Assembly: GCA_035260545.1 (NCBI GenBank) | Contig: DATFUZ010000050.1 | Coordinates: 5,912-69,911 of the forward strand | From: DATDDB01 sp035260545 | Lineage (GTDB): Bacteria; Pseudomonadota; Gammaproteobacteria; Burkholderiales; Gallionellaceae | Length of the DNA: 64,000 nt | Direction: 5' to 3' | Shown here: positions 1 through 11,641 of the stretch, piece after piece | How positions within the stretch are numbered: the stretch's first letter is position 1 | Layout: each line of letters starts with the position of its first letter | Position numbers and translations under genes: made by a program | Notes under the pieces: model-generated | The model's database searches: none | Told to the model about the DNA's origin: nothing | What the model saw: only the letters and a program-made list of their open reading frames with translations

Positions 1-752
1 TCGCCCATCATGAAATAGCTTCCGGGAGGAACAGTGCAGCGCACGTCGTCGTCGGCGATGGTGCAGTTTCCACGGTGGGGAAAATCCATGACGCCCCGGG
101 TATACAGCAGCGGCGCGTCGGGACGGATCAGGATCGGATGCACGTGTCCGTTCAGATTTTCCATATACTTCATCGCGCGCACCTGCTGACCCGTCCTTTC
201 ATCCGTGTAATCGTCCTCACCATCCGCTCGCTGCTGCTGCACCACGCCGTTTATGGTAAGTTGCTTGTTGCGGTATTCGATCACGTCGCCGGGCACGCCT
301 ACCACGCGCTTGATGAAGTTCATGGAGGGGTCGACCGGATAACGGAACACCATGACGTCACCGCGCTGCGGATTGTTCACGTCGATCAGCTTGATGTCCG
401 CAACGGGCAGCCGGATGCCGTAGGTGAACTTGTTCACCAGGATATAATCCCCTACATGCAGCGTCGGGATCATGGAGCCCGAGGGTATCTTGAACGGCTC
501 GAACAGGAAGGAACGCAGCAGGAACACGGCCAGGATCACCGGGAAGAAACTCTTGGAATATTCCACCCACAGCGGCTCCTTCCGGCCCGCGGGACGCTTG
601 GCGCGCAGCGCAAAGCGGTCCACCAAGACCGAAATTCCGCTGACCACCAGCAGCAGCAGCATGTACAGCTCGATGGACATCTTGCTGTAATAAGTCAGGG
701 CTCCACCGACGATCACGCCGGCCAGCAAGACGATATTCACTGCTGCATTCAT
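1..752 (-). CDS. lepB: Signal peptidase I (lepB), truncated at the window edge
   Basis: Membrane-bound serine/lysine peptidase that removes signal peptides from exported preproteins on the periplasmic face of the inner membrane. The visible 250 residues begin with two hydrophobic segments (about 4-22 and 28-45) and a third before the catalytic region. The active-site motif PSGSM places the nucleophile near Ser93, and FIKRVVGVPGD places the general base near Lys148; both are intact. The reading frame is still open at base 1, inside the conserved MMGD box, so roughly the last 15-20 residues lie outside. It starts 2 bases after the lepA stop, which fits the common lepA-lepB operon. Confidence 0.96.
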   Translation of the reverse strand, partial: MNAAVNIVLLAGVIVGGALTYYSKMSIELYMLLLLVVSGISVLVDRFALRAKRPAGRKEPLWVEYSKSFFPVILAVFLLRSFLFEPFKIPSGSMIPTLHVGDYILVNKFTYGIRLPVADIKLIDVNNPQRGDVMVFRYPVDPSMNFIKRVVGVPGDVIEYRNKQLTINGVVQQQRADGEDDYTDERTGQQVRAMKYMENLNGHVHPILIRPDAPLLYTRGVMDFPHRGNCTIADDDVRCTVPPGSYFMMG

Positions 753-754
753 TG

Positions 755-2554
<1,800 letters not shown>

Positions 2555-2733
2555 CTCGTCTGTTCAGGTGACTGCGTCAGCCCGTGTCCATTCTCCGGCG
2601 CCGGATAACGAAAATCCGGCCAAACCGGCTGGATTTCCATGCGCCACTGGTTCAAAAGGCCGGAATTTTAGCCGATTTTGGCGGGACGCGCAGGCCTGTG
2701 GCGCAATCGCATCCGTCGGCGTGTGGGCGGGGG

Positions 2734-2991
2734 CTATGCACCGGTCGGTTTACCGCGGCAACCCGCAGGCTTGTACAATCGCTCGGTGGACGCTGGATAC
2801 TTGGCCAGCTTTTCCGCGGGACGGCGCGGCCGCGGCAGCAGTTCACCGCCGCAATTCGGGCATCTCCCCTTGAGCACGTCTTCCGCGCACGACGCACAGA
2901 AGGTGCATTCAAACGAACAGATCCGAGCGTCCGCGGATTCCGGCGGCAAGTCCTTGTTACAGCACTCACAATTTGGGCGCAATTGCAGCAT
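2734..2991 (-). CDS. Small Cys-rich DUF1272 protein
   Basis: 85-residue protein beginning MLQLRPNCECCNKDLPPES. It carries four Cys pairs: CECC near the start, then CSFEC, CASC and CPNCGGEL. This is the layout of DUF1272 proteins, which probably bind one or more zinc ions; no biochemical role is established. A good ribosome-binding site (AAAGGAGAGG) precedes the ATG. It lies between the sigma-E operon and lepA on the same strand, a position often held by the periplasmic protease gene mucD/degP in related bacteria. It could belong to the same transcript as rseC (gap about 116 bases). Confidence 0.8.
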   Translation of the reverse strand: MLQLRPNCECCNKDLPPESADARICSFECTFCASCAEDVLKGRCPNCGGELLPRPRRPAEKLAKYPASTERLYKPAGCRGKPTGA

Positions 2992-3107
2992 CGGCCTCTC
3001 CTTTGGTTTAACCTATGGACAATTGCGGCGCGCAACCCGCAACCACACGCTCGCCCGGCCCTCATCAGGCGACGCCACGCGCTTGTCGCACGGGGCAAAA
3101 AGGGAAA

Positions 3108-3578
3108 TCAGGGAAGGGATTGCTGCGACAAAGTGGCGCTGGTGCGGCGCGAGATAGAGGGTGTCGCCGACACGCTGGCGCGGCGCTGCCTGGCCGCGAA
3201 CATTCCGGCCAGCGCAAAACCGGCGAGCAGCCCGGCCACGGCGCCGATGGCGGTGCCGCCATCCGATGCCGCTGCACCGCCGGACCCATGTGCGCCCAAG
3301 GCCGCGCCGGCGAACAGCGCAACCAGCGGCAAACCGTAGAGGGTAAGCGCGCTGCGGACCAGCGCGCCGTCTTTCACCGAAATCTCCACTTCTTCGCCGA
3401 CCTGGGCGTTGACGTCGTTCAGCGCGCGAAACTGACGCGGCCGCACGCAAAACGCCTCGGCCAGCTTGCCGCTGCCGCAGCCCTTGCTGCCGCAAGCACC
3501 GCAGCCGCCCCCCTGCAGGGATTCGACCACGGCCTCCCGGCCTTCAAGTCTGATGACGATTGCGCGTGTCTCCAGCAT
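3108..3578 (-). CDS. rseC: RseC/MucC-family membrane protein
   Basis: 156-residue inner-membrane protein when started at MLETRAIVIRLEG. The longer frame upstream runs into rseB and is not needed. The N-terminal part holds the CGACGSKGCGSG cluster of cysteines typical of RseC. Two hydrophobic segments follow, at about residues 82-98 and 110-133. RseC/MucC proteins act as accessory modulators of sigma-E signalling and are also linked to membrane redox enzymes. The ATG lies 4 bases past the rseB stop codon, consistent with one operon. The function here is inferred from family and position. Confidence 0.88.
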   Translation of the reverse strand: MLETRAIVIRLEGREAVVESLQGGGCGACGSKGCGSGKLAEAFCVRPRQFRALNDVNAQVGEEVEISVKDGALVRSALTLYGLPLVALFAGAALGAHGSGGAAASDGGTAIGAVAGLLAGFALAGMFAARQRRASVSATPSISRRTSATLSQQSLP

Positions 3579-3582
3579 CTCT

Positions 3583-4590
3583 CTACTTGCCCGCGTAACG
3601 TACCGAATCCGCCACATCGATGACGGTCTGGGGCGGAACTTCGCCCACCACCGTCACCAGGTGGCCATCGACCACCTTGCTGTATACCTGAATGGCGCCC
3701 TGACTGGTCAGGCCGCCGGCCGTTTCGTCATCGTCGTCCTGGTCGGCCGCTTCGATGAACACGGAAATGCCGGCGAGACCGTCGGAATAGACCATCTGGA
3801 TGGCGGAGGTGGGCCGGTCATGAATAGCGCGCCGGACCTCGGCCACCTTGACGAAGCCCGGTGGCAAGGCGTCCACATGCCAGCCGCTGGAAGTCGCAGC
3901 GGCGGATTCCGCGTCCTTCTGCGCCTCGGGCGCCGTAGCGGAATGCGCCTGATCATTCTGCGGCTCGTGTACGATCCAGGAGCGGTCAATATCCTTGCCG
4001 TCCAGGGTCAACTGGGTGAACGCATAGCGCTCGACCACGTTACCATGCTCATCCAGCACCTCGGCCTTGAGCAACAGTCCGGAATTGCTGTCCGCCCACA
4101 TCTTATGCGCATAGCGCAGGTCGTCCCTGGGCAGGAACAGGATTCCGTGTGCGTGGAAGCCCGCGACCCTGGCCTCGCCCGCCTGGCTGACCCGGTAATT
4201 GCGGTTAATCCTGGACAACAGGCTGGCATCCTCCAGCAAGGCGGGAAACTCCCGGCCGTGATTATGGCCTTCCACCTTGATCTTCTTGTCGCCCATGTAG
4301 CACCAGACCTCGCCGTTATTGCGGATGATCTCGCGCCGCTGGCCGTCCAGGCTTTCCAGGCGCCCGTGCTCACCATCCGCGTCCACCACATGGGTGATAC
4401 GCGAGGTTTCGACGTGATTGCCGTACTGGTAGATGAAAGTGCCGCTGTAATCGGTGCGGTGCGCGGCGAACGCCATGGTCTCAAGCCACTTCAGGTCGTC
4501 CTGCATGAAGGGATCGGCATTGGCCGCGGCTGGCGCGGCCCCCAGCGCAATAGCTGCCGCCAGAAGAAATTTCGTAGTCAAGAAACGCAA
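3583..4590 (-). CDS. rseB: RseB/MucB periplasmic regulator of sigma-E
   Basis: Periplasmic sensor that binds the RseA anti-sigma factor and protects it from proteolysis until envelope stress is sensed. The frame is open further upstream into rseA. The likely start is a TTG at 4590, immediately after the rseA stop and preceded by GGACAG; it gives a classic signal peptide (FLLAAAIALGAAPAAANA). An alternative TTG lies at 4581. The mature part shows a MucB/RseB N-terminal domain (DWLETMAFAAH-like start, YSGTFIYQYG) and a C-terminal domain ending near VADSVRYAGK. About 335 residues, normal for the family. Confidence 0.9.
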   Translation of the reverse strand: MRFLTTKFLLAAAIALGAAPAAANADPFMQDDLKWLETMAFAAHRTDYSGTFIYQYGNHVETSRITHVVDADGEHGRLESLDGQRREIIRNNGEVWCYMGDKKIKVEGHNHGREFPALLEDASLLSRINRNYRVSQAGEARVAGFHAHGILFLPRDDLRYAHKMWADSNSGLLLKAEVLDEHGNVVERYAFTQLTLDGKDIDRSWIVHEPQNDQAHSATAPEAQKDAESAAATSSGWHVDALPPGFVKVAEVRRAIHDRPTSAIQMVYSDGLAGISVFIEAADQDDDDETAGGLTSQGAIQVYSKVVDGHLVTVVGEVPPQTVIDVADSVRYAGK

Positions 4591-4591
4591 C

Positions 4592-5101
4592 TTACTGTCC
4601 TGCCACCGTATGGATATAGGAAGCTGCGCCCTGCACATTGTTGGACGGAGAATATTCCTGATGCGCCATAAGGTAGTCACTCACGCTGCGCCTCGACTGC
4701 ATGGGCACGAGCCCGGTCTGCAGGCTTGCAGGCCGCATGTTCGCGGAATCCTGCATCACCGCCAGTTGCTGCGGCACGCCTTGCGGTACGACCTTTGCGG
4801 AAAGCCAGGCCACGACCGACAATGCCATCAGCGATGCGGCGGCCGATACGGCAAACCAGCGCGCGCCGTGCATGGCGCGGCTGCGCGGCGCCAGGACCGT
4901 AGGCTCGTTCTGCAGCCGCTCGCGCACCGCCATGCTGATGTCCGCATGCACATGATCGGGCTGGCGCAGCGCGTCTCCAACCAGGTGGTAGATCAGCCAG
5001 TCATCCTGCACGTCAGGATTCCGTTTCAGTTTGCCGATAACCGCTTCTGCTTCGTCATCGAACAATTCGCCATCCATCAATGCCGATATGTGCTGCTTCA
5101 T
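4592..5101 (-). CDS. rseA: RseA anti-sigma-E factor
   Basis: Single-pass inner-membrane anti-sigma factor of 169 residues from the ATG at 5101 (MKQHISALMDGELFDDEA). The N-terminal cytoplasmic domain binds RpoE. A transmembrane helix spans about residues 82-102. The C-terminal periplasmic tail is short and interacts with RseB in the family. The ATG sits 2 bases downstream of the rpoE stop, so synthesis is probably coupled. A slightly longer start at 5110 would overlap rpoE and is less likely. Confidence 0.93.
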   Translation of the reverse strand: MKQHISALMDGELFDDEAEAVIGKLKRNPDVQDDWLIYHLVGDALRQPDHVHADISMAVRERLQNEPTVLAPRSRAMHGARWFAVSAAASLMALSVVAWLSAKVVPQGVPQQLAVMQDSANMRPASLQTGLVPMQSRRSVSDYLMAHQEYSPSNNVQGAASYIHTVAGQ

Positions 5102-5103
5102 GC

Positions 5104-5703
5104 TCACCACCTCTGGTCTTTGCTCGTGCCCAACAAGGGGCGTAAATTTTCGGCGACCGCTTCGCGCGCCCGGAATATCCGCGACCGCACGGTGCCAACC
5201 GGACAGTCCATGACCGCCGCAATTTCCTCGTAACTCAACCCGTCAATCTCGCGCAGCGTCAGCGCCGTGCGCAGATCGTCAGGCAACTTCTGCAGGGATG
5301 AGTTGACCACCTCAATCACCTGCCGGCTCATCATTTCATTCTCCGGCGTGCTGACTTCATGCAGCAGCGACGCCTCTTCAAAATCCTCCGACTCTTCCGA
5401 GTCATGCAGGGTCGAGGTGGGCGCCCTCCGCCCCATCGAAAGCAGATAATTCTTGGCTGTATTGATGCCGATACGATACAGCCAGGTATAGAACGCACTT
5501 TCCCCGCGGAAAGCAGGCAGCGCACGGTAAGCCTTGATAAAAGCCTCCTGCGTCACATCCTCAACTTCGGCCTGGTCGCGCACAAAACGCGAAATCAGGC
5601 GGGACAGCCGACGCTGATACTTCGCGACAAGCAGCTCAAAGGCGTGCTTGTCGCCGCGTTGCGCACGTTCGACCAACTGCTGATCGACTTCCCTGTCTCC
5701 CAT
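5104..5703 (-). CDS. rpoE: RNA polymerase sigma-E factor (RpoE/AlgU type)
   Basis: ECF sigma factor of 199 residues controlling envelope-stress genes. Region 2 shows DQAEVEDVTQEAFIKAYRAL and FRGESAFYTWLYRIGIN; region 4 shows LPDDLRTALTLREIDGLSYE followed by the helix-turn-helix VMDCPVGTVRSRIFRARE. It heads the operon rpoE-rseA-rseB-rseC. A candidate autoregulatory promoter lies about 95 bases upstream of the ATG. The regulon cannot be read from this gene alone, but matching promoter-like elements occur at 59.56 and 61.28 kb in this same window. Confidence 0.98.
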   Translation of the reverse strand: MGDREVDQQLVERAQRGDKHAFELLVAKYQRRLSRLISRFVRDQAEVEDVTQEAFIKAYRALPAFRGESAFYTWLYRIGINTAKNYLLSMGRRAPTSTLHDSEESEDFEEASLLHEVSTPENEMMSRQVIEVVNSSLQKLPDDLRTALTLREIDGLSYEEIAAVMDCPVGTVRSRIFRAREAVAENLRPLLGTSKDQRW

Positions 5704-5798
5704 ACTCTGTTATCCTGTCTCTTTCGGTCGCTTCTGTGGCGGCCCGCTAGTATAACCGGATGGGCGGGATGCGTCAGTATGTTGCTCAACCCTGATCC

Positions 5799-5826
5799 AG
5801 TGACAGCCATACGCCCATTTAGTTCA
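5799..5826 (-). promoter_or_regulatory. Candidate sigma-E autoregulatory promoter of rpoE
   Basis: On the minus strand TGAACTA (5826-5820) is followed, after exactly 16 bases, by TCACT (5803-5799). The E. coli sigma-E consensus is GGAACTT, about 16 bases, TCTGA or TCAAA. The -35 element differs at the first and last positions and the -10 at the end, so this is a partial match judged by eye. Its position 96 bases before the rpoE ATG fits the known autoregulation of the rpoE operon. Confidence 0.45.
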
Positions 5827-5926
5827 GTATTAAGCCCTTAATTCTCCATTCCTTAGTATAAAAGTCGGATATCTCCGGAGCGCATTTTGGTATAGTTGCG
5901 CCTTGCATATATTGAACTTCCGGAAA

Positions 5927-7513
5927 ATGCCGCGTTACGACGTTTTGATCCTGGGCAGCGGACTGGCAGGATTCTCCTCCGCACTGAAACTGGCCGACAC
6001 CCGCAAGGTCGCCATCATCACCAAGAAGTCACTCATGGAAGGCGCCAGCAGCAGCGCCCAGGGCGGCATTGCCGCGGTGCTCGCCGCGGGTGACTCGACC
6101 GATTCCCATTACCACGACACCCTTACCGCGGGCGCGGGATTGTGCGACCCGGCCACCACGCGCTACGTCGTGGAGCATGCCAAGCAGGCCGTGGACTGGC
6201 TGATCGCGCAGGGGGTGCCCTTCACCCGCGACCCCGACAACGGAATGGTCTACCATCTCACCCGGGAAGGCGGACACAGCCAGCGGCGCATTATCCACAC
6301 CGCCGACGCCACCGGCCTCGCGGTGCAGGAGACGCTGGCGGCGCGGGTGAAGGCGCACCCCAATATCACGCTGTTCGAGCACCATATCGCGATCGATCTC
6401 ATCACCGGCAGAAAACTGGGCCGCGCGGAGAATCGCTGCCATGGCGCCTATGTGCTGGATGTGATCGGAGGCGACATACACACCTTTTCGGCACGGCACA
6501 CCATCCTTGCGACCGGCGGCGCCGGCAAGGTTTACCTCTACACGACCAACCCCGATACCGCGACCGGCGACGGCATTGCCATGGGCTGGCGCGCAGGCTG
6601 CCGCGTGGAAAACATGGAATTCATCCAGTTCCATCCCACTTGCCTGTACCACCCACACGCCAAATCCTTCCTCGTTTCTGAAGCCGTCCGCGGCGAAGGC
6701 GGCATACTCAAGCTGCCTGACGGCACGCGATTCATGCCGCACCACGACGAACGCGCCGAGCTTGCGCCGCGCGATATCGTCGCGCGCGCCATCGACTTCG
6801 AAATGAAGAAACACGGCCTGGATTGCGTCTACCTGGATATTTCGCACAAACCCGAATCGTTCATCCGCGAGCATTTCCCGACCATATACGCGCGCTGCCT
6901 GGAACTGGGCATCAACATCGCCCGGGAGCCCATCCCGGTGGTGCCCGCCGCGCACTATACCTGCGGCGGCGTAATCACCGATCTGCGCGGACGCACCGAC
7001 CTCGCCAATCTTTATGCCATCGGCGAGACCGCGTGCACGGGACTGCACGGCGCCAACCGCCTGGCCAGCAATTCGCTGCTCGAATGCCTGGTGTTTGCGG
7101 AGGCCGCAGCCCGGGACATCCTCTCCCGTGAAGCGCCGGCCGAGGTGCCGCTGCCGCAGTGGGATGAAAGCCAGGTGACCGATGCCGATGAGCAGATCGT
7201 GATCTCCCACAACTGGGCGGAACTGCGCCGCTTCATGTGGGACTATGTCGGTATCGTGCGAACTACAAAACGCCTGCAACGTGCGCAGCACCGCATTCGA
7301 CTGCTGCACGAGGAGATCAACGAGTACTACGCCAACTTCCACGTCACGTCTGACCTGCTGGAATTGCGCAACCTGGTGCTCTCCGCCGACCTCATCGTGC
7401 AGAGCGCGCTGGCGCGCCATGAAAGCCGTGGACTGCACTACAGCAAGGACTATCCGCAGACTCTGCCGCAGGCAGAACCCACCCTTCTCGCCCCGCCCGG
7501 CTGGCCGCCCTGA
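5927..7513 (+). CDS. nadB: L-aspartate oxidase (NadB)
   Basis: FAD enzyme that oxidises L-aspartate to iminoaspartate, the first step of de novo NAD synthesis. The chosen ATG gives MPRYDVLILGSGLAGFSSAL with the Rossmann dinucleotide-binding motif GSGLAG right at the N-terminus. A TTG 24 bases upstream is possible but adds nothing conserved. Other family marks are SSSAQGGIAAVL, the HTADATG stretch, the PVVPAAHYTCGGV active-site loop and the GLHGANRLASNSLLEC segment. 528 residues, normal length. It is divergent from rpoE; no nadA or nadC is in the window. Confidence 0.97.
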   Translation: MPRYDVLILGSGLAGFSSALKLADTRKVAIITKKSLMEGASSSAQGGIAAVLAAGDSTDSHYHDTLTAGAGLCDPATTRYVVEHAKQAVDWLIAQGVPFTRDPDNGMVYHLTREGGHSQRRIIHTADATGLAVQETLAARVKAHPNITLFEHHIAIDLITGRKLGRAENRCHGAYVLDVIGGDIHTFSARHTILATGGAGKVYLYTTNPDTATGDGIAMGWRAGCRVENMEFIQFHPTCLYHPHAKSFLVSEAVRGEGGILKLPDGTRFMPHHDERAELAPRDIVARAIDFEMKKHGLDCVYLDISHKPESFIREHFPTIYARCLELGINIAREPIPVVPAAHYTCGGVITDLRGRTDLANLYAIGETACTGLHGANRLASNSLLECLVFAEAAARDILSREAPAEVPLPQWDESQVTDADEQIVISHNWAELRRFMWDYVGIVRTTKRLQRAQHRIRLLHEEINEYYANFHVTSDLLELRNLVLSADLIVQSALARHESRGLHYSKDYPQTLPQAEPTLLAPPGWPP

Positions 7514-7540
7514 GCCGCTCGCATCGCCGCACCACCCCGG

Positions 7541-8005
7541 TCAGGAGCGGTCCAGCGCCTGCCCCTGTGCCGGATCAGGTCTACCTGCCGCAGCCCCGCT
7601 CCACTTCAGCCAGACGCGCAAGGCGCGAAAAGACTCGGCATCCATGCTGTCCGGCAGGATCACCACGCTGCGCGCCATGCGCAATCCTTCCTGCCGCAGG
7701 CGAAGCACGGTAAGCAGGGGGGTGACGACGCTGTCCCCGAGCACCACGCACGGCAGACGGACACCATTGCGCAACTGAATCGTCATGCCCTCCCCCTCCG
7801 GCGCCAGCCCGATGCAGGAAGCCCTCAGCCTGAGCCCCGCATCGCGCAGCAGGTAATATGTCAGACTGGCGCCGAGCGGAAGCGCGCATGCGACAGCGGC
7901 CCATTCGGGCAACGCCGCAAACGCCGCAAACAGCGCGAGGCCATGCGCGGCAAACAGGATCAGCGCGAGAAAACGCGAGGGCAGGATTTCAACTGGGTGC
8001 TGCAT
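7541..8005 (-). CDS. YgfX-like small membrane protein
   Basis: About 154 residues from the ATG at 8005 (a GTG at 8017 would add four). Two hydrophobic helices at about 11-31 and 34-50 (FLALILFAAHGLALFAAF and VACALPLGASLTYYLL) are followed by a cytosolic domain with RLRASCIGLAPEGEGMTIQL and SVVILPDSMDAESFRALRVWL. This pattern matches the YgfX family, which in enterobacteria is linked to cell-shape effects and to the SdhE flavinylation factor. It is convergent with nadB with a 27-base gap, the usual neighbour in betaproteobacteria. The family call rests on motif recall only. Confidence 0.7.
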   Translation of the reverse strand: MQHPVEILPSRFLALILFAAHGLALFAAFAALPEWAAVACALPLGASLTYYLLRDAGLRLRASCIGLAPEGEGMTIQLRNGVRLPCVVLGDSVVTPLLTVLRLRQEGLRMARSVVILPDSMDAESFRALRVWLKWSGAAAGRPDPAQGQALDRS

Positions 8006-8035
8006 CGCGCGGAACACCCCGGGCAGGAAGCACGC

Positions 8036-9304
<1,269 letters not shown>

Positions 9305-9415
9305 GTCCGCGCACCCGCAAAGAGAAATGCCGCCGCGCAGCTGGCCCTGCGCAACGCGCTAACCGTGTCGCGTGCAATCCCTTTTAGACGTTCCATCAGT
9401 CCTATCCCCCATGCC

Positions 9416-10660
9416 CTAACGGCATATCGTCGGGCTTATTCTAACCGCTTTGCCGACCGTGAAGTCCAGGCTCTGGGAAAATACCCTTGAAGCGTACATC
9501 ACCAGCACAAGATGCCTTCCTGCATCCACGCCCACCACCAGCGGCCGCTTCCCTACAGTGCCCTTATTCTGACCGTCGATATAGAGGGTCGCGCCCTGCG
9601 CGCAGACCAAGGTGACCGTTGCCTGGCCGGAACTGCCATTCGACCGGCTCCGCGGCAGCAGCCTTTCGATCACGGAAGGCGATTTCGCGGACTGCGCGGC
9701 ACGCTGACGCTCGCGCTCCCTCGCCTCGCGCGCCGCCTTTTCCCGGGCGGCCTCGCGCCCCGCCATTTCACGCGCCTTGCGCGAGAGCCGCTCCCTCTCC
9801 GACAGACGTGACGGCGGGACGGAAACCGCAGACGCGGCGAGCGGCGCCATCACGGAAGACGCCGGAACCACGGCCACGCCCGGCTCCACCGCGGATGGCG
9901 CCGGGGGCGCAGGCTGGTGGTGCAAAACCGCAACCAGGCCGGCAATTAACCCGCCGAGAACCACCAACGCGCCCGCCACATAGGCGGCACGCATTGCCAA
10001 GGAAGCCTCACCAAACGCGGCCAGCACATTGCGCCACGATTTTTCCAGCTTCCTGGAAAAGCCCGAGAACTCGCTCTTGCCGCGCCCGCCTTCTCCCGAC
10101 AGGGTGAGGGTGCTGGTGAATTCGCCGGGATAACCGATCGCATAGATCTCGTGCTCGCGCACGTGCTTGTCGGTGCGCGAGCCCTGATAGTGAAACATGC
10201 CCGCGTATTCGTGCGACAGGCGCGATACGGCATCGTAATAGGTGCGTGACACCAGAATCTGGCCGGGATCGGCGAAGCCCATGACGCGCTGCGCAACGTT
10301 GATGCCGTCGCCGACGATGTTGGGCTGGCCGTTGATGTCGCGAATCAGCCGCACCGGCCCGAGATTGACGCCCATGCGCACCAGCAGCGGCGGCTCCATG
10401 TGCAGGCCCTCGCGCAGAGACTCGCGCATGCTGAGCGCGACCTGCAGCGCGTCGCCTACATCCCCGAGGAAACTCAGGGCAGCGCCGTCACCGGTATCGA
10501 GTATGATCCGGTCATCTATCGGAACATCGCGGATTGCGACGGAAAGATAGGCATTGAAGCGCTCTTTGAGAGAAATCTGCCCGGAAACAGACTTCCTGGA
10601 ATACTCAACTATGTCCAGGAACAGCACGCTGCAGATGATGGTTTTGCCCCGATCTGTCAT
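9416..10660 (-). CDS. Class III adenylate/guanylate cyclase with a transmembrane helix
   Basis: 414 residues. An N-terminal class III cyclase catalytic domain (about 8-190) has the two metal-binding aspartates in LFLDIVEYS and DTGDGAALSF and the VRMGVNLGPVR and VGDGINVAQRVM motifs. A transmembrane helix lies at about 225-247 (YVAGALVVLGGLIAGLVAVL). Next is an Arg/Ala/Glu-rich charged stretch, then a C-terminal domain (TLYIDGQNKGTVGKRPLVVGVDAGRH) resembling a PEGA-type surface domain. Family members make cAMP or cGMP; the substrate cannot be decided here. It lies 111 bases upstream of the kinase gene on the same strand. Confidence 0.87.
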   Translation of the reverse strand: MTDRGKTIICSVLFLDIVEYSRKSVSGQISLKERFNAYLSVAIRDVPIDDRIILDTGDGAALSFLGDVGDALQVALSMRESLREGLHMEPPLLVRMGVNLGPVRLIRDINGQPNIVGDGINVAQRVMGFADPGQILVSRTYYDAVSRLSHEYAGMFHYQGSRTDKHVREHEIYAIGYPGEFTSTLTLSGEGGRGKSEFSGFSRKLEKSWRNVLAAFGEASLAMRAAYVAGALVVLGGLIAGLVAVLHHQPAPPAPSAVEPGVAVVPASSVMAPLAASAVSVPPSRLSERERLSRKAREMAGREAAREKAAREARERERQRAAQSAKSPSVIERLLPRSRSNGSSGQATVTLVCAQGATLYIDGQNKGTVGKRPLVVGVDAGRHLVLVMYASRVFSQSLDFTVGKAVRISPTICR

Positions 10661-10780
10661 GCAATACGACCCAAGCGCGCGACGTCAGTGAGCCCGCGAC
10701 CCTGTATTATCATGTGGTTATACTTTCTCTCTCCTAAGCACTCGGATATTCTAATGTAAAATCAGTGCTTGACGCCAGTT

Positions 10781-11641
10781 CTAGTTTTCCCGCAGTCGCG
10801 CACGGGAGACATTTCCGGCCCGTGCCGAGGGCCGTTTCGGGGCCTTGTCACGCTCGATTTTGACATTCTCCGCATTATGGTTTTTCGGCGCATCGAGCCC
10901 GGCCCATTCGAGCACCTGGCGAATCTCGCCCTCGCCCAGTTCCGCCTGCATGCCGCGTTTGAGCCGCGGCGGCAGATTGACGATGCCAAAGCGCACGCGC
11001 ATCAACCGACTGACCGGCAACCCCAGCGCCTCGAAAGTGCGGCGCACTACGCGGTTGCGCCCCTCATTCACCACGATACGGTACCAGTGATTGAAGCCTT
11101 CACCGCCCTCGTCGGTGATTTTCTCGAATTTCACCGGGCCGTCGTCCAGCTCGATGCCGCGCCTGACCATCTGCTTCATCTGCTCCGGGGTCATTTCACC
11201 CTGCACGCGCACGGCATACTCCCGCTCCACCGCAAAGCGCGGGTGCATCAGGCGGTTGGCCAGCTCACCCGAGGTCGTGAAGATCAGGAGCCCGCTGGTG
11301 TTGAAATCCAGGCGACCGATGGCGATCCACTTCTGGCCACGCACCTTGGGCAGGTTGTCGAAAACGGTGGCGCGGCCACCGGGGTCATCGCGGCTGACGA
11401 TCTCGCCTTCCTGCTTGTGGTACAGCAGAACGCGCGTCGGGGCGGCGCCCTGCTCCCTGACGCGCACGATGCGCCGATCGGCGCGGATCACGTCGCCCTC
11501 TACCACGCGCATGCCGAGCTCCGCAGTCTGGCCGTTCACGGTAACGCGCCCCGCGCTGATCCACTCTTCCATTTCGCGGCGCGAACCCAGGCCCGCTGCC
11601 GCCAGCACTTTCTGCAGCCGTTCTCCGTGCTGTTCGCTCAT
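10781..11641 (-). CDS. rluB: 23S rRNA pseudouridine(2605) synthase RluB
   Basis: 286 residues from the ATG at 11641 (MSEQHGERLQKVLAAAGLGS); the much longer open frame upstream runs through recR and is discarded. An N-terminal S4 RNA-binding domain is followed by the RsuA/RluB catalytic motif GRLDFNTSGLLIFTTSG, whose Asp is the nucleophile. The C-terminal extension is basic (RDKAPKRPSARAG). The start codon overlaps the recR stop as ATGA, implying translational coupling. RluB, RluE, RluF and RsuA are related; length and the FALPVSRLMRVRFG-like segment favour RluB. Confidence 0.93.
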   Translation of the reverse strand: MSEQHGERLQKVLAAAGLGSRREMEEWISAGRVTVNGQTAELGMRVVEGDVIRADRRIVRVREQGAAPTRVLLYHKQEGEIVSRDDPGGRATVFDNLPKVRGQKWIAIGRLDFNTSGLLIFTTSGELANRLMHPRFAVEREYAVRVQGEMTPEQMKQMVRRGIELDDGPVKFEKITDEGGEGFNHWYRIVVNEGRNRVVRRTFEALGLPVSRLMRVRFGIVNLPPRLKRGMQAELGEGEIRQVLEWAGLDAPKNHNAENVKIERDKAPKRPSARAGNVSRARLREN

